The notes: a model not told the origin generated them from the letters alone. DNA of 64,000 nt from Microglena sp. YARC (GCA_022414725.1 CM039462.1:38925186-38989185), one strand, 5' to 3'; positions 38,286 to 49,715 are shown, counted from the first letter of the stretch. Translations and numbers: made by a program.

Positions 38286-39715
38286 TTGACCCCCTGTTAA
38301 GCAATACGAATGGTGAGCAAGAAGAAGGTCCTAATGATGCTAATGCTAATGATGCTAATGCTAACGAACTTGTTCTATGTGAACCGTTCCACAACAAGGT
38401 GTGGAAACATATGGACGATTTTCGGATGGTGCATACCTCTTTGAGTGCTTTGTTATCATTGGTGTCTGACGAGGGCATGGATCCTGTTCTCCCTGTCGGT
38501 GGGGGGGGTATCGGTGGAGACCCTAGAGTTGTCGTCTCCGTACCCTTTCCTACATCCCTTCCTCGTCATTCGGTGAATGATGGTGGCAGTTTGTCAGATA
38601 AGGGTGTCGCCAATGGTTCTCTACTGGCGGGGGATCTTGCAACAGTTGTTCGTCATATGTCAACTCTCGTTGCATCCAGTTTGACGAACCTCCAAGATTC
38701 GGTACCCCCCCAATTCCCTCTCGTTGAAGATTTCAGACGAGTGTATGTAGGTACTTCAGACTCTGAATCTTTACGTGCGTGGACCGATGCATTTGAGGAG
38801 GGTAGTGAGCGGTGGCGTTCATTCGACGGGGTTTTTCCTAAGAAGTCGATCGGCCCTGAAAGTCGTCGGCGTTTCCTCCCTGTTGGTACACATTCATTGC
38901 CTGTGGTTGTTATCGTTGGTAACGCACTTGACATCTTGCGTTTCGTCCAATTGGAGGTCGCACCCCTGGTTTCATGTCTTCACCTCCGCCTCTTAAATGA
39001 GAAAGATGATGATGATGATGCAAATAATAAGAGTACAGGCAAGCCGAACTTGCATCTCCAGAGATACCGCTCAGATATGGACGATGCCTTGGAACAAAGA
39101 GATACTACCGATGGCAGAGATGCACCGTTGATTGTATCCACGAGGAACGTGTGCTCACTTATTTGCAACTCGGCGTTGTATATGAACATACGTTCAAGCA
39201 TGAACTCTATCTTGGACAAAGACTCTGATACAGAAATTCTTCAGCGGCGTGTTGCGAGCGTGATCATAACCGTTTGTGTCAACATCATGATGGAGGTTGC
39301 TTTGCGGTTTGCTGAGGGCGGTGCTTACAACCTCGCCGTTACTTTGCTGGGCGCTTGGGAGGACATTAGCATGTTCGGTCGAATGGACGACGTGGATGGC
39401 GACCGGCAGCTCATGGACGAGGAGCGTGAGGTTATCAAGCGCCGTAAAATTGCTATCTTGGAGAATATCGATGGGGAGGACTGTGATTTTTTGAAAGATT
39501 ATCGCAATATGCGCGGTGACAAGTTCTCTTGGGACGATGTGATCCGTGATTTCTCTCCGAGTGGTTCTGGTGGTGGTGGTGCGGACGAAGACATGTTCAA
39601 TGAGATGTCAAGTCGCATCGGTATGGGTAGTATGTACGAGGAGGGGGAGATGGATGCTAGGGATATGTATTGGGAAGATGATAACCACAACTGGCATGAG
39701 GTCGAAACACAATAA
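38286..39715 (+). pseudogene. Long unknown gene, 3' part
   Basis: After the duplicated TTGAC the frame of the 5' part goes on without a stop: PLLSNTNGEQEEG, an Asn/Ala repeat (NDANANDANAN), then a long helical stretch (FRMVHTSLSALLSLVSDEGM, CVNIMMEVALRFAEGGAYNL) and a Gly-rich, acidic C-terminus (SGSGGGGADEDMFNEM, HNWHEVETQ). 438 residues are open from the first ATG (38399). This half could be expressed alone from an internal start. Excising the LTR element plus one TTGAC restores one frame across the join. Confidence 0.55.
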
Positions 39716-39768
39716 TGCTGTAAGGACAGAGATGGGGAGTTTACATGTCTGTTTCATTGTTTTTCTTA

Positions 39769-39915
39769 CAGTTGTTCTCAAATAAAGTGGCCATCTTATA
39801 ATCATCCAGACTGCAGATCGTTGCTTTTGGGCAACTTAGGGGCAGCAGGGGTTGGAGAGGTTCTCTAAAATATCGCTTATTTGGTAAACCGGTCAACCGT
39901 CTGTGTCCCCAAATA
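39769..39915. repeat. Mariner-type MITE (family B), right end lost
   Basis: TA then CAGTTGTTCTCAAATAAAGTG (TA 39767-39768). The interior is almost the same as at 3790-3895 (GGGCAACTTAGG, GGTTCTC, TATTTGGTAAACCG, CCGTCTGTGTCCC). The right terminal repeat is gone. It lies just upstream of the LRAT-like gene. Confidence 0.7.
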
Positions 39916-39978
39916 CATCCTTATAAAGATGTATAGGTATAAGTGCAGGTTGTACCGTACGGTGGCATAGCAGTGCAG

Positions 39979-40711
39979 ATGGACATTGAACGAATTTTGT
40001 CCCGAGCCCTCCAAGTGATTGGCCTTGGAAAGAACGAATTGGCTGCTAGTTATTTTGCCACTTGTGACGAATGCGACTGCGATACGCTGGCACAAAAGGC
40101 CGAGCCGGGGGATCACATTGCGGTTTGGGATGAGACGGTGGGGTACTGGCATCACGGCATATTTGTCGGGATCGATGGCGGATCGAACTATGTCATTGAC
40201 ATGACGCCAGATAGTGGCATCTCCCGTCGCCTGCTCTGGCAATTTCTCAAGTCGGCGGACGGGGCAGCCATCATCTGCTACGACAGAGCACTGAGCAGGG
40301 AAAACACGTTAAGTTTGGCAAGCGTGATGATCATGGAGTATACCAACACCATGGACCCGCCTCCAGCGTACGACATTGCCAAGCGGAACTGCGACATCTT
40401 TGCGGCATCATGCAGGTTGGGCATGTACGTAAAATGTCGTCTAGCACCCAAGGGGAATATCAGGGGGGGGGCTCCCTCCCGATCCTCAAAACTTAATTTT
40501 TGAATTTGTATACGGAACCACCAAGCCGTATCTGGGTTGTTGCTTGGCTGATGGTGCCACATGGGATCAGTCAGTGAGTAAGCATCTCAATTCCACTGTC
40601 CCGCTCCTCGGGACCCGCGATACCCCCTTTTACTGGAAGCGTTCACGTCCCAAGTCTTCCCTCAGGGGAGCCTACCGCCGCTATGTTGGCTTCGACTGCT
40701 TTTGCAGGTAG
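39979..40711 (+). CDS. LRAT-like (NlpC/P60 superfamily) protein, one frameshift
   Basis: About 240 residues from MDIERILSRAL (ATG 39979). Signature of the LRAT fold, a permuted papain-like thiol acyltransferase/phospholipase: GDHIAVWDETVGYWHHGIFV with the catalytic His, a strand VIDMTPDSG, and the catalytic Cys in AKRNCDIFAASC. Members act on lipids (retinol esterification, phospholipase A1/2). The frame changes at a G-run near 40466-40474 and goes on as YGTTKPYLGCCLADGATWDQ with a Cys-containing, basic C-terminus to 40711. In a virus, such an enzyme could alter host membranes. Weak points: the family is inferred from motifs only. Confidence 0.65.
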
Positions 40712-40756
40712 AATCTTGTGAATCCGTCGAGTGTAAAAAAAAAGTAAACGGAGTGT

Positions 40757-40983
40757 TCAAGTGCAGTCTTGCTTCACAGGCGTCAATAGCGGTATCACAG
40801 TAGTGGCGCACTTGGTGCGAATACGCGGCAGGTCCTCAAGGATAGCAGCGAGGGGGTCCACCGTGGCGCTCGTGTCCATGGACGCAGTCAGAATTGGGGT
40901 GAGTCGGAGGATGGTGGTGTCATCAAGAACACGTGTGCGAATACGAGGCAAGGCCTCAAGGATAGCAACGATGGGGTCCATGG
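40757..40983 (-). CDS. Small unknown protein with two repeats
   Basis: About 75 residues from MDPIVAILEALPRIRTRV (ATG 40983). The second half (VDPLAAILEDLPRIRTKCAT) repeats the first with changes, each ending in a Leu/Thr-rich tail (TTILRLTPILTA, TTVIPLLTPV). No family is recognised. The duplication within such a small frame and the intact stop suggest it is translated. Between 40712 and 40756 there is a family C end (CCGTCGAGTGTA). Confidence 0.4.
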
Positions 40984-41070
40984 CGTTGTGAATATGCAAG
41001 TATGTTGCAAATGTATGTGGATATCTGAGAACTGAAACTCGCTTCAATTTTTATTGGTTGTGTTCCTTAA

Positions 41071-41430
41071 TACCGCTTTGTGGTGGAACATAATGGGCGT
41101 TCCTGCCTCCCGGTCGATTTTTTTAAATTTCTAATCAGGATTTCATCAGGACATCAGCACCAAGGAATCACAAATCCGCTCCATACCATGTTTCGCAACC
41201 GTCAAAATCGGTCGGGAGGCAGGAACGCCCATTACATCCGCATAACCGATTTGTGGAGAGAACCTACGTACCGATTTGTGGAGAGAACCTACGTACCGCT
41301 TTGTGGTGGAACATCCACATAACCGATTTGTGGAGAGAACCAACGTACCGCTTTGTGGTGGAACATCCACATAACCGATTTGTGGAGAGAACCTACGTAC
41401 CGCTTGGTGGCGGTACCAGCGTACAGCTTT
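41071..41430. repeat. About 52-bp tandem repeat array with a MITE inside
   Basis: Units made of ACCGATTTGTGGAGAGAACC, TACGTACCGCTTTGTGGTGG and AACATCCACATA, repeated about four times, imperfectly, at 41245-41430. A further half-unit (TACCGCTTTGTGGTGGAACA) lies at 41071-41090 on the other side of the MITE at 41093-41232, so the MITE appears to have landed in the array. Possible promoter repeats of the helicase downstream. Confidence 0.6.
41093..41232. repeat. MITE family A, copy 4 (best preserved)
   Basis: 140 bp. Ends ATGGGCGTTCCTGCCTCCCG and, on the complement of the right end, ATGGGCGTTCCTGCCTCCCG, perfect over 20 bases. TA at 41091-41092 and 41233-41234. The interior is AT-rich with ATCCGCTCCATACCATG and TTTCGCAACCGTCAAAAT. 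This copy defines the family. Confidence 0.85.
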
Positions 41431-41560
41431 GTTGTGGATACAAAAAAGCTTTGTCGTGCGTTCACTATCATTCCTTCTTGAAATACATATCGTATTCACT
41501 GGAATACCTCGCGCACACCTCGCGCATTCCAATTCATTTACTACTTTCTACTCTACCACA

Positions 41561-44377
41561 ATGACGGACACTGATATATGGGCTGATCGACACAGGAACT
41601 CCAAGTCCCTCCCGATGGAAGAATGGCTTCGTGACGGCGCTGTCTTGGTGCGTGAGGCGTTTAAGTACGCTTGCGAAGACGTTGGCTTGGTGTGGGAAAA
41701 GTCGATATCCATGAGGAGCTGTTTGATTCTGCTGTGAAGGCGTTGAATAACGTCAACCTGAACATGAAGCTGTACGTGAGCCAGGTGTATGGAATGGCAT
41801 GGACTATGATGCGGTTCTACAAGATACAAGACAATTCCGCTGCTTCTGTTTTTCCTGGCGGCTTGATTTTGGACGACCTAGGGACTGGAAAGACGATCAA
41901 GGCGTTGCTCGCGATTTGTGGAATTTCCTACATGATGGGGTGGAATGATAGCATCAATCTGGAGAACAAAGACAACTGCAGTGTAGTCGTGGTCCCTGAT
42001 GTTTTGGTAGCCACGGATGTGTGGATGCACCATGCGGCCATTCTGTTCAAGTCGTCCGGAATCGTGGCTCATATTACGAATGCGAGGATGTTCCCCAAGC
42101 ATTTCCCCATGGTGGCTATCATGGATCTGAAACTGTTCTCAAACAAGAACAAGCCTACGTTCCTGGAGGTACGTACCCATTGATTGTGTTCAAAACGCAG
42201 TTGCATATTTTTGTAACACAGTCTCGAACAATGTCTTCATCGTCCCTTGATATGTCGATGATGCACGGTTGTTCTGACATGTTGCATGCAGGTCTTGTAA
42301 TCACTCATCTGCATACACACATTTCACAAACACTCTGAAAAATAGGTGTCTGCACATGAGGACACTCAAAATAACTGTCAAAATGTAGAGAATCTTTCAC
42401 AAACAAACTGAAAAATAGGTGTCTGCACATGAGGACACTCAAAATAACTGTCAACATGTAGAGAATCTTTCACAAACAAACTGAAAAATAGGTGTCTGCA
42501 CATGAGGACACTCAAAATAACTGTCAAAATGTAGAGAATCTTTCACAAACAAACTGAAAAATAGGTGTCTGCACATGAGGACACTCAAAATAACTGTCAA
42601 AATGTAGAGAATCTTTCACAAAGAAACATACTGAAAAATAGGTGTCTGCACATGAGGACACTCAAAATAACTGTCAAAATGTAGAGAATCTTTCACAAAG
42701 AAACATACTGAAAAATAGGTGTCTGCACATGAGGACACTCAAAATAACTGTCAAAATGTAGAGAATCTTTCACAAACAAACTGAAAAATAGGTGTCTGCA
42801 CATGAGGACACTCAAAATAACTGTCAAAATGTAGAGAATCTTTCACAAACAAACATACTGAAAAATAGGTGTCTGCACATGAGGACACTCAAAATAACTG
42901 TCAAAATGTAGAGAATCTTTCACAAACAAACATACTGAAAAATAGGTGTCTGCACATGAGGACACTCAAAATAACTGTCAAAATGTAGAGAATCTTTCAC
43001 AAACAAACATACTGAAAAATAGGTGTCTGCACATGAGGACACAAAGCGGACGTGTTGTACATTTAATGGTGTTGCTTAACATTATTCCCTTGTGTATCAA
43101 CCACAAATGTGTTGAACAGAAAAAGATGCTGGAATGCTACAATGAAACTCACACTTCTTTGAGCACACGTTTATTCTGATTGTCATTTTATCGATGTTTG
43201 CAGAAGCGTAATGGGAAGGCTTTCAACTGCGTCTTTGTGGATGAGGTCCACAAGATTCATACGCCTCGCCAGTGGTTCAACAACATCGGTCATGCGGTTT
43301 TCCCTATGACGGCGACCCCCCCCCCTGCTGGCAAACGTGTCTTTGAGGATATTGTGTGGTACATACACATTGAAGATACCATTGATGTCGAGGAGAGCTC
43401 GGACATGTACAGGACGTCGGTGGATAAGGTGAAGTTGGCTGCTAAAAACGGCGATGCTTTGCCGCTGCTCTCGAGTCTGGTACTAGTGGACATGGACCCT
43501 GTCACTGAACAGTTCCAGTCATTCATGGCCAAGTGCGTTGATTCCTCCATCTCACGCACCAAGGTTGGTGCGAACAAGGTGTACAGCTCCACATACTTCA
43601 TGCCATGGATGTTGCTTGAGCACCAGAAGGGGGAGGAGTCGTCTTCATCTAGCAAGAAGCGTCGGATATCTCATGCGGACCGTTTCATCAGGAAGGAGGG
43701 CTACGACTTTGTCTTCATGAACCCTCCTTCCGACCCAAGCAAGACACTGACCTCGATGAAGGAGAAGATGTCCACCGAAGATACCGATTCGTTTGATTTC
43801 TTCGAGCTTGCGAAGTCATCTCCGCACAAGATTGATTGTGACGGCACACGAGTCTATGTGGGTCCCTCGATGTGTTGAATAATGTGATGTGTATGGAGAG
43901 TTCCGACACCAAGGTGGTCATCTTCACGATGTTTACTCAGGAACTCGAATTGTTGACCTTCCTCATCAACAGCATGCGCATGAAGCACCAACACAGCGGA
44001 CAGTGCGTCGTTGCCCTGGCTTGAATGGGAAGACGAGCAACAGCGAAAAGGATTACACATTGGACAAATTCAGGGTTCCCGATTCCCAGGAGCGAGTTCT
44101 AATCCTCAGCCGGACGTACGCCAAGGGCCTGAACCTTCAGGCGGCGAACAACATCATCATGCTTACGGTGGACAACGATGTGAATAATGACAATCAGGCC
44201 ATCCATCGGGTGTTCAGGAGCGAGCAGACACGGTCTGTACTATGGACGCATGTGTGCGGGAGGAGTTCGGTTGAGAGGGCGTGTGTGGCGAAGAAGCTTG
44301 GCAAGAAAAACTGTGACAAGGAAGACCATGTCGGAGCAATGTGCAATAACATGGAATTTAGCTTGCGAGACAGCTGA
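41561..44377 (+). CDS. SNF2-like helicase with one intron, several frameshifts
   Basis: The start MTDTDIWADRHRN (ATG 41561) changes frame near 41700. The first exon holds motif I in LILDDLGTGKTIKALLA and SVVVVPDVLVATDVW (Ia). After the intron (42169-43203), motif II is in VFVDEVHKIH (DEVH in place of DEAH) and III in PMTATPPP. Later parts lie in other frames: VVIFTMFTQELELLTF (IV), VLILSRTYAKGLNLQAANNI (V) and QAIHRVFRSEQT (VI), with breaks near 43870 and 44020. All SF2 motifs can be found. The protein, once joined, is about 590 residues. A second, diverged paralogue of the helicase at 7250. Role as for that gene. Confidence 0.65.
42169..43203 (+). other. Spliceosomal-type intron in the helicase gene
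   Basis: GAG|GTACGT at 42169 and a 3' end at TTTATCGATGTTTGCAG (43203). A branch-point-like TTCTGAT lies 25 bases upstream of the AG. Phase 0: PTFLE before and KRNGKAFNC after, placing motif II directly behind the junction. About 70 percent of the 1035-nt intron is a minisatellite (next entry). Confidence 0.65.
42336..43040. repeat. 73/77-bp minisatellite in the helicase intron, ten copies
   Basis: Unit: CTGAAAAATAGGTGTCTGCA, then CATGAGGACACTCAAAATAA, CTGTCAAAATGTAGAGAATC and TTTCACAAACAAA. Ten successive units, 73 bp in the basic form and 77 bp where an ATAC is added (or AAGAAACATA replaces the end). Differences between units are one or two bases. The last unit diverges after GAGGACAC. There are no spacers between units, so it is not a CRISPR array. 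Confidence 0.9.
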
Positions 44378-44654
44378 TGTTTCCATTTTGAATAAACACG
44401 CTGCATATATTTTATTTTTTACACTCGACAGAATACTAAATTGAAACCGCTTTCTGGAGTGTACGGTACACCTTATGGTGTAGAAACCCACATTGACCCA
44501 CGCTACTGACCCACACTACTGACCCACGCTATTGAACATGTTTTTTGTATCCCATCAACAACATGCATCCCTGCAAAAAGTTGAATTTCAATTCTGATTC
44601 ACCATGTTTTGTACGTCGGAGATTTCATTGTAAAAGAGCAAGCTTGTGATCTTT
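44378..44654. other. Intergenic region with a family C fragment and a short repeat
   Basis: TACACTCGACAGAATACTAA (44421) with GAAACCGCTTTCTGGAGTGT and the palindrome ACACCTTATGGTGT is family C. Behind it, TGACCCACGCTACTGACCCA is a 14-17-bp tandem motif (44493-44535). No gene is recognised. Confidence 0.5.
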
Positions 44655-45179
44655 CTACACCGGTGGACGCGTTCCCCAGAAATTGGGTGGTTCCTTTGCT
44701 TCCATATTCTCGGCATTGTATGAGGGGTACGCAGATGCAATCAGAATCTCTTCCTGGGAACGCATAAACGGATAGGGCACGTCGTATGTTGCGACGGTGC
44801 GGTGGTTACCAGATGGCCTCCGTGGCATAGAGATTGAGCGGAACGGAACAGGTTCTCCTAAACGCAATGACCCCCGTCTCAACTTACCTTGTGATCGCCA
44901 CAATATGTACACTGTAGGGGGCACGAGATCTCCTTTGAGGTTTGCGTAGTACGAAGACGGGGGGGCTGCAAATCGAAGTTCGTACGTGTTGCTTTTGGAG
45001 TTTAGGTGGACTTTCCCTCTATTTGGTGTGCCATAGAATGCCTGACGCGCGTCCGCATAAGGGAGTGCCGACCCTGAAAAACTCATCCTTCGGTCAACGG
45101 GGTTCGCTGCGATGTACTCCACAACATCTCCGTCTACGATCTCGTTGGGCGGAAGTATCACTGGAAAATCGAAATACAT
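44655..45179 (-). CDS. Conserved giant-virus protein, unknown
   Basis: 174 residues from MYFDFPVILPPNEIVDGD (ATG 45179). Beta-rich: DRRMSFSGSALPYADARQAF, YGTPNRGKV, then APPSSYYANLKGDLVPPTVY and VPFRSISMPRRPSGNH. The S-F-S-G-S-x-L-P and P-x-S-Y-Y patterns resemble a conserved protein next to replication genes in giant viruses. A virion or morphogenesis role is possible. It is divergent from the polymerase. Between lies a 105-base promoter region. Confidence 0.5.
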   Translation of the reverse strand: MYFDFPVILPPNEIVDGDVVEYIAANPVDRRMSFSGSALPYADARQAFYGTPNRGKVHLNSKSNTYELRFAAPPSSYYANLKGDLVPPTVYILWRSQGKLRRGSLRLGEPVPFRSISMPRRPSGNHRTVATYDVPYPFMRSQEEILIASAYPSYNAENMEAKEPPNFWGTRPPV

Positions 45180-45284
45180 TACAATCACTTTACAATGTTG
45201 TCCACAATTTTTTTTACAATGGATTCTCGAGAAAGGAATGTAAAGCTCTTGATGGGTTAAGTTATTAATCCACACATCAGTTAC

Positions 45285-48200
45285 ATGAATACACGTGACC
45301 GTCTCATTGCATCTGCCATCGACAGCAATGTCTCGGATGGCGATGGGGCGACACCGTCATCAATCTCCGCACAGTGTCTCACGTGGTACGCAGAGGACGT
45401 CGAGGATTGCAATGGCTCTGACGACGACGATAGTGACAACTCTGCTGACGAGGACGGCTCGAGACCCCAAAGAAGTCGTGACACTTCTCGGTACCGCATC
45501 CACATGTTCGGTGTGTCCAAGTGTGGTCGATCTGTGCACGCGGAGATCGATGGCGCGCAGCCAAGGTTCTACTTGAGGAGCAGAGCAGGCTCGTTCTCAA
45601 CTCTCCGCCAATGGCTCTACGAGATAGCAGGCTCGTACGTGCGCATTGAAGATGTGGAGATTGTGCATCGCATGAACTTCTGGGGGTTTAACAACCATCA
45701 AAAGGAACCGTTCGCCCATGCTCACATTCAGATCACTTCGAGGCATGCGTGTGCTTGCGAGCTCTATCCAAAAGAAGATAGATACCGGGAACGTTCCGCA
45801 TGGCTTGCGCCCACTCGAGCTCTTCGAATCCAACGTGGACCCCATCCTACGCTTCTTCCACGAACACCAAATCCAACCCGCCGGGTGGGTGGACGTGGAC
45901 GCAGAAAAGCTTGCAAGACGAGGATCCAAAAAGCGTGAACCCTTAACCACCCGACTGCATGCGCACATCCAGCTGCCTCAAAGAAGCCATCGAGGTCCAT
46001 CAATGGAGATCGGTATACGTCCATCTGTTTCGACCTCAAACGAGGACATGGCTCCGTTGGTGATCGCCAGCTTTGATCTCGAGTGCGACTCCTTGCACGG
46101 CGACTTTCCTGTCCCTATCAAGGACTACCGTCGTCTCGCGCTCGACGTGGACAACCTGTGGGAAGTAGGCGGCAAGTTGCCTCTGAAGCAGTCCGGTAGC
46201 GAGTACGACGTCAAGAAGGTGTTGATGGCTGCCATGGATGACGCGTTCTTCAACCAGGGTTCTGAGGGTCTTGCGCACGCACTCGCGTTCTCACACACCT
46301 CGTCGTCTAACAGAGACCGCGTGCGCATGCTCCCTACCTTCAATCACGTCGCAGACGACATGTACGCTATTCTTAAACAAAGTCAAAAGCTGAACGGCTC
46401 CACCAATCGCGTGGAGAAGCTCTTGTCCGTTCTGAACAAGGCCTTCATGCATGCGCATCCGCTCAAGGGTGAATCCATCATCCAGATCGGCGTGACCGCG
46501 CATGTCTACGGTCAGCAACATGCGTCCTCGCGAGCGATATTTGTCCTCGGCTCTTGCACCGAGGAACTGGGCGACGATGACGATACCAACAAGACAGTTG
46601 TGCACACATTTGAGTCTGAGGCAGATCTCATTTGCGCGTGGGCCGACTACGTTGGCAAGGACCTGGACCCTGACATTCTGACAGGATACAACATCTTCGG
46701 CTTCGACTTCTCGTACCTGCACGAGCGCGCCACGGCACTAGACGTGGACGAACGCATATGCGATAGTCTCACGCGTCTCTCCCACGCACCAGGCAAGCTG
46801 GTCGTTCGTGAGATGTCTTCTTCTGCCTTGGGTGACAACGTCCTCAAGTACATTGATGCTCCTGGACGCGTGCTCATAGACCTCATGAAGATAGTGCAAC
46901 GCGACCACCGACTGGACTCTTACAAGCTCGACGCCGTTGCTCGACATTTCACGGGAGAGGCAAAGGACGACGTCTCCCCCAAGGACATTTTCAGATTGCA
47001 GAAGGGAAGTGCCGAGGACCGCGCGATCATCGCTCGGTACTGCGTCCAGGATTGCGCTCTGTGCAACCTGTTGGTCGCCAAACTAGAGATCCTCGCTAAC
47101 AACGTTGGCATGGCCAACGTTTGCTGGGTTCCTCTATCGTACATCTTCATGCGCGGTCAGGGCGTCAAGATCTTCTCGTTGGTGTCCAAGCAGTGTCTCG
47201 AGGACGGGTTCGTCATTCCCACAAAACGCTACGTCCCTCCCCAGTCGTTTGGGGAGGGGGTGGATGAGGAGGATGGGTACGAGGGTGCAATCGTGCTCGA
47301 GCCAGAGACCGGTATGTACCTTGACACACCGGTGTCCGTTCTAGATTACAACTCGTTGTACCCTTCGTCAATGATCTCAGAGAACATCTCGCACGACACG
47401 ATAGTGTTGGATAAGGAGAAATACGGGTCTCTTCCTGGTGTGGATTATGTGGAGATTTCTACCACCGATACCCAGGTCTGTCGGTTCGCGCAATCGCGCA
47501 AGGGCGTTCTTCCCTGCATCCTCGAGGCGCTCCTCCAACGCCGCAAACAAACCCGTTATCGCGCCACGCATGTGCGTGTTTCGGACGCTGTTACCAACGA
47601 AACTGTTTTTGTCGGACAAGAAAAAGACTGGGAGAAGAAGAAGCTCGAGCTTGAGGATGCGAAGAATTACAAGATAGAGCCGGCTTACACGAACTTCCAG
47701 CGCGCTGTTTTGGATGGGTTGCAGCTCGCGTACAAGACCACTGCAAACTCCTTGTACGGTCAGATGGGTGCTCGAACGAGTCCTCTGTACCTTCGCGATG
47801 TGGCGGCTTGCACCACTGCAACTGGACGCGCCATGATCATGCTTGCAAAGAATTTCATCGAGCGGGAGTTCCAGGGGCACGTTGTGTACGGCGACACGGA
47901 CTCGTTGTTTGTCGTCTTTCCCTCACCGGACAATGCATCGCATCGCGACCGCCTTGCGACAAGCATCCGGGCTGGACAGGACGTCTCGAGGGAGATCCAT
48001 CAGCACCTCAAGAAGCCGCACAACCTGGAGTACGAGAAGACGCTCTTCCCCCTCATATTGTTGAGCAAGAAGCGGTATGTCGGGCTTCTTTACGAGAACG
48101 ACCCTGACGAGCCCGCACCAAAGCAGAATTCCATGGGCATAGCTCTCAAGAGACGTGACTATGCCCAGGTTGTGAAGCGGGTGTACGGTGGCGTGATCGA

Positions 48201-48825
48201 TATTGTGCTGACGCGGAGGGACGTGCCTGCGGCCGTGAGCTTCTTGCGTGACAGGCTTCGTGAGCTCGCTGCTGGTCGCACTCATTGAGGAACTTGTTAT
48301 TAGTAAGACGCTGAAGAGCCACTACAAGTTCCCTGCCAGATCGCGCATGCCGTGCCTTGCCGTCGTATGTACGAGCGCGACCCTGGCTCTGCGCCGCAGG
48401 TTAATGACCGGATTCCCTATGTATTCGTAGAGACGACGAAGAAGAACGCGCTCATGGGCGAGCGCATAGAGCACGTCGACTTTGTGCGGGCGAACCCTCA
48501 GAAGGTGCGCATCGACGCGAAGATGTACATCGAGAACCAGTTGATGAAGCCTTGCACGCAACTGCTTGCCATCGCTCTCGAACAGATCCCCGGGTACACT
48601 TATCGCGTGGCCCTCTCTGGTCGCCGCGCTCTCAGCGACATCGCTGATGCGAAGAACGGCGACGTAGCCAAGGCGCGCGAGCGCCTGAACACGCTTCGTG
48701 AACGGGAGGTTGAAAGACTCGTGTTCACGCCTGTGCTTGCGTCCGATGATGTGCGGCGGAGCGTGAACCGATGCAATGGACAGCGGGAGATCTCAAGCTT
48801 CTTTTCAGTATCCAGAATACAGTAA
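45285..48825 (+). CDS. DNA polymerase family B, delta-like (viral replicase), frameshifted
   Basis: About 1175 residues. The N-terminal part (MNTRDRLIASAID, FYLRSRAGSFSTL, NFWGFNNHQKEPFA) runs into the main frame at a C-run near 45715. Exonuclease: FDLECDS (Exo I), TGYNIFGFDFSYL (Exo II), RYCVQDCALCN (Exo III). Polymerase: DYNSLYPSSM (motif A), KTTANSLYGQMG (motif B), VYGDTDSLFV (motif C), and SKKRYVGLLY. C-terminal part (YVFVETTKKNALMGERIEHV, DAKMYIENQLMKPC) after frame changes near 48275 and 48345. All catalytic Asp residues are kept. No intein at motifs A, B or C. Both exonuclease and polymerase are expected to work. It copies the viral genome with the D5 helicase. Confidence 0.93.
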
Positions 48826-49030
48826 ATATTATCCGTTGTTCCAATACAGTCAGCGGAACAGTTAAATGAAAAATGGCGAATGTCGTCTATTGTCTTGAAT
48901 TACACTCGAATGAACATAAAAATGAAACGTCTCTGTGTTCATTCAATATACTGTAACATTATTGTAACAAGCATCCTTTACTTGACGACCCCACAAAATT
49001 ATGAAATGTATCTGTATAAAAATTTGACAT
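48826..49030. repeat. Family C and D repeat ends
   Basis: TACAGTCAGCGGAACAGTTA (48846) and TACACTCGAATGAACATAAA (48901) are family C ends in tandem. ATTCAATATACTGTAACATT (48939) is a family D end. The rest is AT-rich and upstream of the next gene. Confidence 0.5.
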
Positions 49031-49715
49031 ATGGAATCCTTAGCATTTATATCTATTTTACTGGTCATTGGTCGTCGCAGGCTTTTCATCGCCTCTCACA
49101 TTTCCTGCGAAGAGAGTCAACACACATGAAGACGAGTTGGGAGATCTCGTATTGCGGTCGAATGCCGAGTTCAAACGCTCTCAACAAGTGGACACCATGC
49201 ATTCATGTTCTCTGAAAAAGAGAAAGCAATCTGATGTAAAGATTAATACGATGTTGAAAGACGGTTTAGCGACGGTCAACACAAGATCTAACGACCTTAA
49301 TTCCCACATCGTCGCAATCGAACGTAAACAAAAGGCATTAGACACGAAGGTGAATTTCTCAACAGGTCTGTCGGCCAAAGGAACTTTTAATGTAACTGGA
49401 GCCACTGCCAAGGTCTGCATTGACGGGATATGTATGACAAAGGGAGACGTCTCCAATTTCAAGGCCGCCTTCGCTCAATTACAGCAGAAACCACCCGCTA
49501 CGGTGTCTGTCTCACAATTACAGCAGAAACCACTCGCTACGGCCTCTGTCTCACAATTACAGCATAAACCACTCGATGTGGCCTCTTGGTGTTACGGCGC
49601 CAAACCTGGCTTTTGCTACACTTGCAACGATGTCACAAGTGCATACAAAGCGAAAGGATGGGAATACAATGAGAATGATTTTGAACAGTGCAGGAAACCG
49701 GTACAAACACTGTAA
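49031..49715 (+). CDS. Signal-anchored structural-type protein, one frameshift
   Basis: About 228 residues. The start MESLAFISILLVIG is a membrane anchor (ATG 49031) and changes frame near 49067 to go on as VVAGFSSPLTFPAKRVNTHE. A coiled-coil stretch (DLNSHIVAIERKQKALDTKV) is followed by GTFNVTGATAKVCIDGICMT and KGDVSNFKAAF, three repeats of VSQLQQKP, and a Cys-rich C-terminus (WCYGAKPGFCYTCNDV). The anchor, coil, strand region and Cys tail are typical of virion surface proteins. It reads CxxC near the end. Confidence 0.5.

Noticed and set aside
42336..43040. CRISPR array
   Set aside because: The repeats are head-to-tail units of 73-77 bp with no unique spacers and lie in an intron of a eukaryote-type gene.
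47300..47960. Intein in the DNA polymerase
   Set aside because: Motifs A, B and C are continuous and no Hint or LAGLIDADG-like sequence is present; likewise none in RNR.
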